Below the pieces are notes generated by a model. That model had not been told where the DNA came from and made no database searches. It worked only from the letters and a program-made list of their open reading frames with translations. A stretch of DNA of 64,000 bases from Megamerina dolium. Taxonomy: Eukaryota > Arthropoda > Insecta > Diptera > Megamerinidae. The DNA lies in the NCBI GenBank assembly GCA_963854835.1, contig OY978525.1, positions 2,499,501 to 2,563,500 of the forward strand, read 5' to 3'. Position numbers and translations under genes: made by a program. This document shows, in pieces, positions 12,365 to 24,079 of the stretch (positions are counted from its first letter, which is position 1; each line of letters opens with the position of its first letter).

Positions 12365-12990
12365 ATATAGCAAAGGGATTTTATTCTACTAGTCGATTAG
12401 AATTGAAATTATTAACTTAGAAACCAATAAACATTCTTGTTTATATGGAAGAAGAAGAAGAGTGTTTATTATCTGTGCAATTAGAACATCAATTCATAAA
12501 AATTGCATAATTGCATTTTGTTTCAAATTGTAAATTGTACTATTAAAACATGTAGAAAATAAATAAATAATTTCACATAGTACATTCTTACTATATAAAA
12601 CAAATTTCCTTTAATTGGCGAATTTTGGGATTTGCTTCTGAGGGCCAATACACTATTTATTGCATTATATAGCAAAGGCCAATGAAGGGATTTTATTCTA
12701 TTACTCGATTAGAATTGTAATTATTAATTTAGAAACCTATAAACATTCTTATTTATATGGAAGAAGAAGAAGAGTGTTTAGTATCTGAGGAATTAGAGAA
12801 TTTCATTGAAATTGCATAATTGCATTTTGTTTTAAATTGTAAATTTTGTCATGTCGCATTGTACATTTTTTCTATATAAAGCATTGATGATAACTTGCCA
12901 CAACAAAATTAAGTTCTCAAAAAATTTTCTTTAATTACCGAATTTTGGGATTTGCCTCTGAGAGCACATAAAAATAAATCCCACACAATA
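12365..12990. repeat. ~300-bp direct duplication
   Basis: The two halves start TATAGCAAAGG at about 12367 and 12668. They share AAACATTCTT-TTATATGGAAG, a GAAGAAGAAGAAGAGTGTTTA run, TTGCATAATTGCATTTTGTTT and AATTTTGGGATTTGCCTCTGAG. Several small indels separate them, so the duplication is old. Confidence 0.75.
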
Positions 12991-13079
12991 TTTACTGCAT
13001 TATGTCAGTTCGTAAACCTCAAAACAGTGACGTACAGTGTAAATGTGTCATAGAAAAATTGCATATAAATATTAAAAAT

Positions 13080-14090
13080 GTAATTGAATTTTAACATCCA
13101 TTTCTTTAGTGGAAACTAATAAAATTTGTGAAAGTGAATAATATCCGACTATAGACACTCTTACCTTCCATATAAAAAAGATGCTTTGACAAGTACTGTG
13201 TTCAAATTAGACAATCGAATTAATGTTGAGCTAAAAAAATCAAGAAACAAATTAGAAAAACTTAAATTTTCCAGTAACAAAGCTTAGATATTTTGAACTA
13301 TGACAAATAGACAAATATATTTTCGCAAAAAAAAAAAAATTGCAATTATACTGGAGGTAGAAATAGTTTTCATCCAATGAAGTGGGAAACTATACTCACT
13401 TGTTAATGTTAAAATAATAATTTGTAACTAGCTTCAATTCTATAGCTACACAGCTTTAAGCGCAAATTTTGAAAAACTACATTTGAAAACATACTTTTGT
13501 ATGAGAACTATGCGTGGATTACATCCGATTCTTACGATTTTTGAACTCAATAATTTCTGAGCAAATGAAATTTGAAATACAAAGTTTCAGCTCTATAACT
13601 TTGTAAAAAGTGTGCAAAAATACATAAAAATCGTAATTTTTTATGGTAAATAGACATAGTTCTTATTCAATTCAGTCTATTTTGAAATATGTCAATAAAT
13701 TCCTTAATATAATCCTATGTAGCAAGTTTTAACTTGATAACTGTATTTTTATTGTACGCAAAGTATGAAAACAAACATTTCAAAACATATTTTTGTATGG
13801 GAGGTAGGTGTAGTTTTTATCAAATTACAGCTTTTTTTAAACTGACCTATATATTGATAAATATAATTGTTTGTGCGAAATTTCAAGTTGATTGCTTTAT
13901 ATTTTCGGCCGAAAAATGTGAAAACATCCATATTGAAGCATACATTTGTATGGGAGATAGGTGTATTTTTAATTCGATTCAGTTCATTTTAGAGTATGTT
14001 TGTTAGTTATTAAAACTAACATTGTATAGCAAATTTCAATTATATCACTTTAGATTTGTGTACACAAAGTATTCAATCATAATTACATTT
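13080..14090 (-). repeat. Family B array (~154-bp monomers), minus orientation
   Basis: From about 13440 the reverse-complement box TTTGTATGG occurs near 13497, 13641, 13792 and 13945 (about 145-153 bp apart). It is flanked by ATTTTCGGCCGAAAAATGTG-like and GATTTTTATCC-like segments. A weaker plus-oriented monomer relic (CTTACCTTCCATATAAAAA) lies at 13160. Small open frames in the region are products of the periodic repeat. Confidence 0.72.
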
Positions 14091-14790
14091 CAAAATTCAG
14101 CTGAGGAGTCACATGTGGACAACATGTGTGATTCAGATTCTGCTGATAGCGATGATTGCGATATAGATGTTCCAAGCGATGAATCATAACTCTCGAAAAG
14201 AGCTAGAGTTATATTTATCAAAAAATTATAAACGAATGCAAAAAAGAGTTGCATATTTCAAGGGGATATATTTGATTTTATTTTATGTGGACTTTTACGT
14301 TTCACTAGGGATGTTCTCAGACAAAATCTTTACACAAGGATTTTGTCTGAGAAAATCCCTAGTGAAATTTTCCAGCGATTAATTTCATGGAGCATTTTAA
14401 CCCTCTAGCGACGTTCTAAATGCCATTTTATTCACACTTTCCAAAAAGGGGGTCAAAATGACCCTTTCATGAGAGAGCTAATGGGTTAAAATGTTCCACA
14501 AAATTATTTCCCGTGAAATTTTACTATATTTAGCCAAACAACATATTTCGCTCTGATATGAATTTTAACTCTTTTTTCCCCATTTATTCTAAAAGCACTC
14601 TGACAAAAAATTGCAAATTTAATATAGCCATACAAAAAATTTGCCCTAAGAATGTAAAAAGTTTTGGAGTTTTTACTCTATGGATCTACGTCTTTCGTCC
14701 TGAGGTGGAATTATTCCGTCCCCAGACAATGACCCTCAAATTGTGTCACAATGTAATTGTAAAATTTTGATTTTAAGAATTTTTTTTTTT
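14091..14790 (+). mobile_element. Family P dispersed copy with relic acidic ORF and palindrome
   Basis: The copy is co-linear with 52470-53110. It begins with a decayed acidic coding relic (ESHVDNMCDSDSADSDDC, about 14104-14160). The central palindrome TTTTAACCC...GGGTTAAAAT follows at 14393-14491, with the inner dyad GGGTCAAAATGACCC at 14450-14464. It ends near CAAATTGTGTCACAATGT at about 14755. The TTAACCC termini and the GGGTCAAAATGACCC dyad recall piggyBac-type ends, but no transposase domain is left, so the family is unproven. Confidence 0.6.
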
Positions 14791-15026
14791 ATATAGTAGT
14801 GTGTAATAATTATAGTAATTTAATATTTAACTATTGCTTAGATCTTTTTTTCAAATAATACATTTCAAACGCTAAATAATTATATATTTTAAATGCCTGA
14901 TATGTATGATATTCATGCGTATCAAATCAGCCACCATTGCGACACATCTTTCAACTCATCATAATTAAAGTGAAAAGAAAATGTAACAAAATGAAACGAA
15001 TTGACGCATTCCATTAAACCACATGA

Positions 15027-15046
15027 TGCTGCTGCTGCTGTTGCTA

Positions 15047-15080
<34 letters not shown>

Positions 15081-15083
15081 AGC
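15027..15083. repeat. CTG/TTG imperfect repeat
   Basis: Imperfect GCTGTT/GCTGCT hexamers, of the polyglutamine-coding type but lying in non-coding DNA. Confidence 0.85.
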
Positions 15084-15138
15084 ATGTATTAAATTTAATT
15101 ATTTTGTGTCGTGTACACTTAATTGCCTATTAAGAGCT

Positions 15139-15186
15139 ACAACAACAACAACAACAACAACAACAAAAACAACAACAATAGCAACA
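15139..15186. repeat. (CAA)n microsatellite
   Basis: A long CAA run with one AAA interruption. Confidence 0.88.
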
Positions 15187-15520
15187 GTACCTAATATAAA
15201 TTACAAACATCGATAATAACAACAAGAGTAACAGTAAGAGTAGCAATGACAGCAGGAAATACACCACAGCATGCCAAGCTCAATCACGGCTGGTGGTACC
15301 TAATGCTCTGAGCTCTGAGTGGTTGTGTGTATTTATGTTGATGTACCTACAAACATATTTTAAATGGCCGTAATTTTATATGAAGTGGCAAAGAATCACA
15401 CGCACACACACACACAAAGACACAAGGAGCAGAGTGGCCAACTAAATAGTACTTGTATGTTGAAAGAAACTCACGCATAACATATTTACAATACGGCCTT
15501 GTTTCGACGCATGTGTGTGC

Positions 15521-15551
<31 letters not shown>

Positions 15552-15554
15552 TGT
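15521..15554. repeat. (GT)n microsatellite
   Basis: A GT run interrupted once by GGG. Confidence 0.88.
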
Positions 15555-15769
15555 TTGGAAGTGAGTCCTTGCTATATCAACACATCTCATTGACGTATTG
15601 TTGTTGTTGGTTTTCTAAATACATATTACTTTTCTACATAATTTCTGGGTTTTTTTTTTCTTATACACTTTTTTTTTTGCACAAAGCAATTTACGTCCTG
15701 CCGTCTACAAAGGAAACTGCTTTAATATATTGGCTTAATGAATATTTTCACTTAACCCTCCTAGTGACT

Positions 15770-15900
15770 CGGTGACTCGTTGGCTCGTTTTACTGTTGTA
15801 CGACAGCTGCCGCCGCCACCGCTGCCGCCTGGCTGTGTATAATGCTGGCGGCGCACAGTGGCGCAATGTGTCAGTAGGTGTCGCCGCTAATGTCGTCTAC
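15770..15900. promoter_or_regulatory. GC-rich intronic block, possible cis-regulatory element
   Basis: This is the most GC-rich stretch seen outside repeats: CAGCTGCCGCCGCCACCG at 15804-15821, then CTGGCGGCGCACAGTGGCGC and GTGTCGCCGCTAATGTCG. It belongs to none of the window's repeat families. In AT-rich fly introns such islands are often enhancers, but nothing here identifies the factors. The call is an inference from composition. Confidence 0.25.
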
Positions 15901-16252
15901 AACTAACTATGTACGTACATATAAGAATACACGCACAAATAAAGCATAATGCTACCTTAAGAAAATGAGAAGTAATTTGAGAATAAAAAGGAAAAAGGCT
16001 AAAAATATGAAAAAAAATTTAATGCAAAGTATAACGCCAGCCTCACGCATATAATGAACAAAAGAAGAGAAAACAATGAAATCACATTTCCTGCTGAAGC
16101 GAGGAGCATGGCTTGCGACCCATTGCCTGACACTTTTATCTTTGGTATGTGTATATGTATATGGTGGCTTAACTCGCTTAGTAAATATGTACTCTTACAT
16201 TGTCGAGTGTTGCCTGAGGTTATGTTCAAATATAGTTTGCATTGCCCTGTAC

Positions 16253-16272
16253 TACCACCACCACCACCACCA
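16253..16272. repeat. (CCA)n microsatellite
   Basis: Seven CCA-like units extend into CATCACCACATCACC. Confidence 0.8.
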
Positions 16273-17039
16273 TCACCACATCACCTATCATCGTACATAC
16301 GAGTATATAAGTATGAAACTCAAATCTCATGGTGGCGAATGCTGTTTATGTCGCCATTGAGACGCCATAATGCAATTTTAGCATCGCTTATTATAATTTC
16401 TTTTTTTTTTGTTGTGTTTTGCTACATACATTTTCTTCCATTTTCTATAACATATCGTACTTTGTTGCTGTTGCATTTATAAGTAAATTGAAGGAAAATT
16501 ATGCGATAAAATAGAAATTTAGCATGTGGTAAATTATGCGTGTGTGTTTGTGTGTGTATGTATGTGAATATATATAAATTAATGTTTAAGTGTGTTCTTT
16601 CTTTTTTTTTTTTTTTATTTTTTTGAAGGCTCTAGGAAATTTAAAAATACCCCAATAGTTATAAGCTAATGAATTTAGAAGAAGTAAATTGAATCCTTTC
16701 ATAATTCGAATGCATTTGATTAGAATCGATTTGATGGCAAATCTGACCATCTTATGTTTCCTTATCTCTTCTTCATTATCTTCTTTAATCGACTTGTGAG
16801 ATCCAAATAATAAATTCTAGGGCACATACATCGGGCACACATTTCTAGTTCGAAATTTTAATAGCAGCATATAGTAATTCTGTGAAATATTTTGGAATTT
16901 AGGTTAGGGTGTGGGTTAGTTCCAATAATTCAAGATGCAAAAGCATAAAATGACATTGTCAAAGCATTTATTTTATTAAGTACATTCAGTTGAATGTAAC
17001 TATAGAGTTTTATTTATAAATTGGCTATCCCAGGATCGA

Positions 17040-17590
17040 TGGGCACTTAATGAAATCGTTCGAAAAACAATGATGAACTTTGGTGTATAAGAAAATCGCA
17101 GCTCAGGAATGAAAAGATCACGCAGTGGAGACTCTGTAAGGGATTGGAACTTACAACTGAAGCCAATTGGTGGAAAATGGCAACACGAATCGGTTATCTG
17201 GTGTGATGAAAACTGTATTCGTGTCCATACTCAACACCAGTGGTTCGGAAGACACTCTGCTAGTGTCTGGATATTACAACTGAAGCCAGTTGATGGAAAA
17301 TGGTGACATGAATCGATTGTCTGGTTTGATGAAAAGATATTCGTCTCCATACTCTACCTCAGTGATTCGGAAAGGGATAGTAGAGATCCTATTCAATGCT
17401 ATTCGAATTCAATACGCACAGAAGGGTGGTCCTTATATGGAAAGAATTTTTTTTGAGCTCTCATACGCTGAAAGTGTTCATCTAGTTGAAGAAACACTGC
17501 AAAAGAGAAAGTTTCATTACGTTTCATTAAATTTCAAAACTAACACACCAGAGGGTTCAGTTGAAAAAAAAAATGGTTTTTCATAGTTTA
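17040..17590 (+). pseudogene. Tc1/mariner-like transposase relic with 123-bp tandem duplication
   Basis: The frame reads W-LQLKPIGGKWQHESVIWCDENC, then RVHTQHQWFGRH. The 'VIWCDE' string in this setting resembles the 'VIFSDE' block around the second catalytic Asp of Tc1-type transposases. The same segment repeats with changes from 17268 (first copy starts 17145), a 123-bp period; the second copy has a stop after GGKW. The tail to 17586 has no recognisable motif. No TIRs were found. Assignment to Tc1/mariner rests on one short motif and is tentative. Confidence 0.35.
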
Positions 17591-18500
17591 AGAAACATAT
17601 ATCGCATTTAGAGAGAGGAAATGTAAGACATACTCCCATTAATTTTTACTCTCCAACAGTGGCCCCAAACATACTTATCACCTAACTCGACTGCTTAGAG
17701 GGCATCCCGTGCAAAATTGACTCTCGTCACACCCAAACCATCCCTACGGCGATAAAATACAATATATGATCGATTCCCATTAATTTTTTTAGTTCAACAT
17801 TTCCTCCTGTACATACTTACCCTCTATATTCAACCTTTGAAAAAGCTGCCATACAAAATGAAATTAAAAAAGACTGAAAATCAACAAATAACTTCTTAGA
17901 TGTCCGGAAATCATCTCTAGGAGGTTAAAATATAGATTACACTCCTATCAGTTTTATCTTTTCATTGTTTTTTTTTTTCAAACACAATTTCCCTATGTTT
18001 CTACCCATTAGCCATATAAAATTAACGGAAAAACTCCCGAAAATCGACTAGTAACAACATAGCTGCTCAGATATTGCTCCCAGAGGCATCAAATATAAAG
18101 CAAGTCCCCATTAATTTTTCCTTCTTAAAATTTCTCATGAACAAATCTACCTCCTATCTCCACCGCTTAGAACGACTCCCCTACAAAATTAAAATTTTTT
18201 AACTAATTGTGTCTCAATGTTCTCAGGATGTCCCTAAGGTGTTAACATATATCACCGACCGTCAATCATTGCCTCATCCCAAAATTTCACAGCAACATAC
18301 TTATCCCCTATATGCAAGCTTTAATGGGGCGCCCATACAAAATGAACTTAAATACCATTAGATGTCCAGGAATCGTCTCTCAAACGGTGAAAAATAAATC
18401 CAACAGCCTTCAGCTTTACCTTATCATGGTTTTCTTTTTGCCAAACAGAGCCTCATGCATTTTTCTTCAAGGGTCACCTTAAAAATACTTACTTAATCGT
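17591..18500 (+). repeat. Family C tandem monomers
   Basis: At least five diverged monomers are phased by CCATACAAAAT-like boxes at roughly 17703, 17849, 18012, 18180 and 18333 (146-168 bp). Each monomer carries CCCATTAATTTTT, then a TTC-rich CAAACAT segment, ACCTCCTAT-TCACC and GCTTAGA, the CCATACAAAAT box, AAAATCGAC-AATAAC and a GTCC-GAATCGTCTCTA segment. The family recurs at 31040-31550, 36590-36720 and 57740-58010. Confidence 0.65.
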
Positions 18501-20050
18501 ATGTGAATAATTTTGCATAAAAAACTATTTGTTATTTATTGTGTATGGAATTAAAAGAGGAAAAAAAAAAAACAAAAAAGAAGTAGGACATTCGGGAAAA
18601 CGATAATAATAATAATAAAGTGTTTGCTTTTTTTTTCTTTGAATCAATATGAGAGATGGTGCGAGTATTAATGGTCATGGGAGAGGTTAAAACTTTTCTT
18701 CTTATTGACAACAAAAATTGCTTTATTTTTATTCTTTTTTTGGGTATCATTTGCAAAACAAATGCATGGACTCGCAGGAACTAATATGAATTCTATGAGA
18801 TGATGTCATTAAAGTGAATTTAACCATAAAAATGGCAATTAGGTAATTACAACATGAAACCGAAAATAAAAATAAAATAAACAAAAAAGAAAATTATAAA
18901 AATATATCCAAAGGAAGGCGAAAAAATTAATGGTTTTTTGGTCAACGATTGTGACTGAACATGAGCACAATAAGCGTAATTAATTTAAGAGCTCTGGCCA
19001 GATTTAGTTTAGGCCCAGCAGCAGCATGAAGATATGATAGTCAGAAGAAAAATAAGATTAAGAAAAAAAAAAAAAAAAATGAAAGAGAATTATAATATTA
19101 TATGGAAGCAGTTTTATGTTATGGACATTATTGTGCTTTGCATGTCTATATAAAATATATACTTAATTTTTTTTATTTTTTTTTTGTGATAACCATAGAA
19201 TTTATTGCAATCCATAGAAACTTTATTTCACTCACAATATCTAACATAATAGTAGGTTGGAGACACGCTAGCATAATTAAATCGTTTAACTATACTTTGT
19301 CAACTTTATCTTTCATTCCAGTATTAAATAGTCTCTCATAAAATGAAAATCACTGAAAAAATTATTTTCTTCCTAAATATACTTTGGTGTTGTCAGTTAA
19401 TTGACATTCGTAGGTAGCTATAAAATCGATCTCATAAATAATTTGGTCATTATGAAACTAACTATATATTCTTTATATGAATATATGTAGTCATATGAAA
19501 GTCGCCCATTTTTTTCTCTTTTTTTTTTTGTTATGCATCGTAATAATCTACATATTAGTCACATTTTGCCTAAATATGTACATTCCTACATGCTGACATT
19601 TTGTTGATTATTACTCAATAATTTTGTCACCAAAGGCGTCATAAAACGCGTCTATAAAATTCATTAAATTCACTTAAGAAAAATATATCTTCGGGGGGAG
19701 AGAGAAACAGAAAGCAACATTGAGTAAATGAGAGAGATAGAATGTGAGGATAAAATAAAACTTTTCCCTTTTAATTTCATGCGAAAAGTTCGGCTGGCTG
19801 CAAGCATACACTCACACACACACACACGCACAAATACACATACCCTTAACTATTTTACATTGCGAGTTGGCCTAAGCAGCCCATTGGCATCGCATTGTAT
19901 TTGGCGATCCATCGACTGTCACACAGTAAACCAACAAACTTGCACCATGAGGTATTTATCGAAATTATGGGATCAAAATTCGAAATGATAAATAATTGAT
20001 TTAATGGGTGGATACGTATGTATTATTCAAAAAACTTAATTAATTAGGGA
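18501..20050 (+). other. AT-rich intron, no gene
   Basis: Holds A-runs (18560, 19065), an AAT run at 18605 and a CACACACACACGCACA run at 19815. Two less repetitive patches lie at 18940-19030 (AAGCGTAATTAATTTAAGAG, then GAGCTCTGGCCAGATTTAG) and 19785-19950. They could be conserved non-coding sequence, but I see no specific site. Confidence 0.4.
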
Positions 20051-20219
20051 TTGGGGAAAAAGTATCGGTTACAGCTTGACTAAAGGGGGCCTGCCACTTT
20101 TTCCCCAATTTAGTATTTTAGTCTTTTAGAGAAATTTCAAAATTTTAATAAAGACTGAAGTTTGTGTAATAAAATTTTTTTAGATACCGACTAAAGCTTG
20201 ACTGATACTTTTTCCCCAA
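20051..20219. mobile_element. 169-bp TIR element, TTGGGGAAAAAGTATC ends
   Basis: The left end TTGGGGAAAAAGTATCGG and the right end GATACTTTTTCCCCAA form a perfect 16-bp inverted repeat. Inside, AGCTTGACTAAAG is matched in reverse sense by CGACTAAAGCTTGAC near the right end. It is non-coding and MITE-like. The same TIR bounds the 1.33-kb element at 34065-35398. No convincing target duplication is visible. Confidence 0.65.
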
Positions 20220-20228
20220 ACGAATATT

Positions 20229-20866
20229 AGTGTACATTAAGGTGGATGCAAAAAAAAGGTTCAAGATTGTACGCCTAGTTTGAAAGATTATGCACAAACG
20301 TTCTCAGGACAAAAAAAAATTTTTTTTCTTAACCCTTCTAGAACCGCCATTATGATTTTTTTATCATGTCCGATTTTTAAAAATTTGTTTTCCGACGCAG
20401 TGACAGTCGTTTCTAATAGTTAAACAATCGGACATAGAGGAAATTTAAGTGAGTTGAAGTCCCACACTACTTTAAGGCCTTCGATGCTTGCTCCCCTATA
20501 AAAAAACTGCTTTCTATGGGAAAATATTAACCTTTAATGAAAATTTAATTTCGTTAATAGTCCTTTGGCCTAAGTGTGTTGGGGCAATCAGAGCATCAGA
20601 GGAACTGAATATGATTTTTTAGAGGCTCGTTCAATTTCGGAGTCATATATGATGGAATTATAGCCGTTCTAGATAGCTTTTCAACATGCTATAATTCTTA
20701 AAAATCGGACTATCAAGAACTATGCTGTGATAAAACAATCATTTTGCCGGTTCTAAAAGGGTTGGGGAAACAAGTTATTTTCTTAGTCCAGAGAACGATT
20801 CAACATAATCTTTCAAACTAGGGATGAAATTTTGATACTTCTTCTCGTGATCCAACCTAGTGTACA
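20229..20866. mobile_element. Foldback (long-TIR) element
   Basis: About 640 bp with imperfect inverted arms of roughly 155-170 bp. The left arm starts GTGTACATTAAGGTGGAT and contains CCTAGTTTGAAAGATTATG, GTTCTCAGGAC and AACCCTTCTAGAACCG. The right arm carries the same words in reverse complement in the same order and ends CCAACCTAGTGTAC. It is non-coding. It interrupts a diverged tandem copy of the sequence to its left: the TTTTAATAAAGACTGAAGTT block at 20140 reappears as a variant after 20880. Confidence 0.7.
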
Positions 20867-22198
20867 TGTTAGTATTTTGAAGGAAATGTATATTTTGAAT
20901 GAAGACGGAAGTTAGTCTAATAAAAGTTGTTCACACATTCATTGAAAATAAACTGGCGCTTTTTCTCAAAAAATATTTTAATCTATTAGTCTTTTTAAGA
21001 AATTGTAAAAAATCCCCAAAAGTTTTAATAAATTATCATTAAATTAAAAAAATTTAAATAAAAACACTTCGTTAATCTTTTTCGCCTCAAAAAATAATAT
21101 TTTCATCACAGTTAATGTGACATTAATGAATTGACAAGAATGACAGCTGAAATTTGAGACATGACGAGTAGAATGCTGCCTTAAATTGAGTAAAAAATTG
21201 AGTTTAAACTCATTTTCGAGTTACAAATTGGTTAAAACCAGCATACGAAAGAAAATGCTCGACCTCCATTTTGATGTAAATTTTTTTAATACCTAGAATT
21301 GCCAAATGACACATAGTGCAAAGTAAGAACTATGTACAAGTAGAATTTTAAAATCTTTATTTTTTTGTCGTCACAATTCGTAAGAGATGGGTACGATATT
21401 GTGTTGATGGGATTAGCGTAGGATTGCTTGAGCAAAAGGTTCATTTTTCTTTTATTTTTTTTTCTGTTAACATTTTTTTCTAGGATTATTTTTTGCATTC
21501 AGTTTATCAACACCATTTTTTTTGCTGTCTTTAGAATTTTTTTTTTCAGATTTCCTCTTTTTTTTTTAAATTTTTTTTTTAAAGTTATTTGCAAAACTTG
21601 CAATAAAGCAAGCGATAAGTAAGTAATGACAAAAACGTGATAACATATTCACCAAATGCTCATTCTTCATTAATCCATGATAATGCAATTGATTGTCGAT
21701 TTACGTAAGTAGAAATATTGGCATTGTAAAATCGTATCTGTTGCAGCTGCAGCTTTATTGTCTGCCTTTGATTATTTTTATTTTTATTTTTTTTTTTTGA
21801 GTAGGTGTAAATGTATTTGTTTGTGTGAAAAGTAGCAAGTGTTTTTTCTTGAAGCAATGCCATCATTATTCGCATCTGTTAGGGACAGTGATTAGCAGCA
21901 AGTTTGCATGCTTCATTGACCCAGTCAAGTTGCTAGAAAAAGTTGTGCAGCTTGGACACAATGATGTTGTGTGTTGCTGTTGCGCTGTGTCTGTTGTTGT
22001 TGTTGTTCATGTTCATTCAAATTGTTGCCACATCGGAAATCGCCTTCTGCGTACAAACACAGCCCACTGTCATTTATGCTTCCTACGTTAACAAACTCTT
22101 TTGTTGTAAATACTCGTACATAGTATAACTACGTTTTGTCGACAATTGACAATTTCTGTTGCAACTGTTTTTACTCTCAACTGGTTGTTTGAGTGCGA

Positions 22199-22229
<31 letters not shown>
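22199..22229. repeat. (GT)n microsatellite
   Basis: About fifteen perfect GT units. Confidence 0.92.
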
Positions 22230-22230
<1 letters not shown>

Positions 22231-23386
22231 TCTAACGTCATCTCATCTTTCACCAACAATCAACGTGTATGTATGTCTGTGTGGGTTTTGTGATATAAAA
22301 GTACATCAACGAAATGATCGGAAGTGGCATTTTGTAAATTTTACTAAAATTGAATTGGTTTTGGGACAACAGTTAGGGTTGCTTGGTTGTTTTCGTTGGC
22401 TGTTTTGACTGGCTGGCGGATGTCATTAAGTTTAATGCACTTCCTTGTACTTATGTTCGAGCATTAGTACGAGTCATTGTCGGTTGCCAAATGGCTGTAG
22501 CAACAACGGACTGACTGTCTGAAAGTGGAACATTGTTCTTCGGTTGTTGGCGTCTCAAATGTGTCTTTAGTTGAGCACAAAAAAATAGAAAAAAAAAATG
22601 CAGGGAGGAAAATACAAAATGAAGACAATTTCTAGTCATTATCAGTGCAACAATACTACCCACACGAACGCACATAGTCATCTGTACTGCATAAGTATAA
22701 GGAATATTTGCTGCCAATGACTTTTGGGAATCATTTGAAAAGATTGCTTTGTACAAATGACAAACAATATGAATGCACATCTCAACACTAGAATACTCTC
22801 ATTTGTAATGCAACAACACATTCATACCATACAGCTTGTTCGCACCACGCTACTCGTTGCCTGCGCTCCAATATCCACTGTATGTTTCAACGCGTTTTCG
22901 TTTTGTTAATTAAAAGTTTTTAATTCCAGTTAAAATTTCATCTGGGAGATTAAATTTAGTGAATAAAAGGCAATGTGCAAAATAATAAAACTACAAAGAC
23001 GGACAAAATGGCATGGCGCTCATCCGAGCCACATAAAATTATTTCTCTGTGCCGGCATGCAAATAGGCCACGCGCAAAGTCAGCTGCAAGTGATGCTTTT
23101 TAACTGTTTGTCCGATTGTCTGACTTGTTATTATTTTTTTTTTTATGATCAAAGAATATACATATATAGGTTCATTCCTTTTGAAATGAATTTAAAATTT
23201 CACCAAGTAAAAAGTTTCACATAGAAAAAAAAAAACAAACAATAACAATAACTCTAACTGTCTTATTTGTCGTTCTTGTTGTGTCAAGTAGAAGAGTTGT
23301 CCCATTGTAATTATAACAAATCAGCTTGATATTGCAATTAGTTAACCCCTCAACCGCCATAACATATTTACGACTGCTGTGGTTGC

Positions 23387-23407
23387 AAAAAAAAAAAAAA
23401 AAAAAAA
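23387..23407. repeat. Poly-A run (21)
   Basis: Twenty-one A in a row. No retroposed gene precedes it, so it is a homopolymer tract and not a retrotransposition tail that I can support. Confidence 0.85.
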
Positions 23408-24079
23408 TTATAGAAAATAACAAAATAGACATTTTGATGAATTTCACTTTCTCTCTCACACGCAGACACTGTTTTGCAGCAAAAAAAAGCAACTATTTTT
23501 TTTTTGTCCAGAAGTAATAATGAAAATCACCACAACAACAACGTCTGTTGGCAATGATTCCAGTGCTTTTCATTTGATGACATATGAAGGGATTTCATCC
23601 TCAACCAGCCATATTCGGAATGAGATATTTTGAAAACGGAAGTAAGATAAAAATGATATTTTATGTTGACTTTTTAATCTGTCTATGGTGACGTCTATGG
23701 GGCATACTTCTATATAATAATATATATTCATAGTAAAGTAAGACCAAAGTGTCACTCACCATAATTTTGCGATAATGAAATATTTTATTATTTTTTCCAC
23801 ACTCGATGCAAGCGATATTCATCACAATTATGGTCGAGAAAAGCTTTGAAGGTTTGACCAGCTTTTCAGTTAAACTTACGTAAAATTCCATCAAAATATT
23901 CAATGCAACAAATATGACTGAAATATAATGAGCAAAAGTCTCGGTTTTGTGTGGCAAATTCAAAGAGACGAAATAATTCAGCACATTCATTTTCATAATA
24001 AATGTCATCATAAATGTAGTAATGCTTAATCACTAGCAATAACTATCGAAACGACGAAGTAGTTGAGCTGAAAATTGTT

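Larger units (their letters stand above)
14791..17039 (+). other. Intron with microsatellites and a GC-rich block
   Basis: Contains a CTG/TTG repeat (15027-15083), (CAA)n (15139-15186), (GT)n (15521-15554) and (CCA)n (16253-16272). A GC-rich, non-repetitive block at 15770-15900 is described separately. The open frames at 16054-16482 run through the CCA repeat and T-runs and show no domain. Confidence 0.5.
20867..24060 (+). other. AT-rich intron with T-rich acceptor-like cluster
   Basis: No supported gene. At 20880-21020 there is a decayed copy of the 20105-20215 sequence. At 21428-21590 several TTTTTTCTAG/TTTTTCAG-like words follow one another. Also present are (GT)n at 22199-22229, a 21-A run at 23387-23407 and a minus-strand open frame at 23661-24011 (see findings). 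The patch 22975-23100 (GGCATGGCGCTCATCC through GGCCACGCGCAAAGTCAGC) is GC-richer and non-repetitive. Confidence 0.45.

Noticed and set aside
16054..16482. 142-codon frame
   Set aside because: Runs through a CCA repeat and T-rich DNA with no recognisable motif or codon bias.
18540..18756. 74-codon minus-strand frame
   Set aside because: Lysine- and phenylalanine-rich low-complexity translation of A/T runs.
21780..21812. T-run followed by GAGTAG|GTGTAA as a ratchet point
   Set aside because: Good tract, but GTGTAA is a poor donor and the acceptor context is weak.
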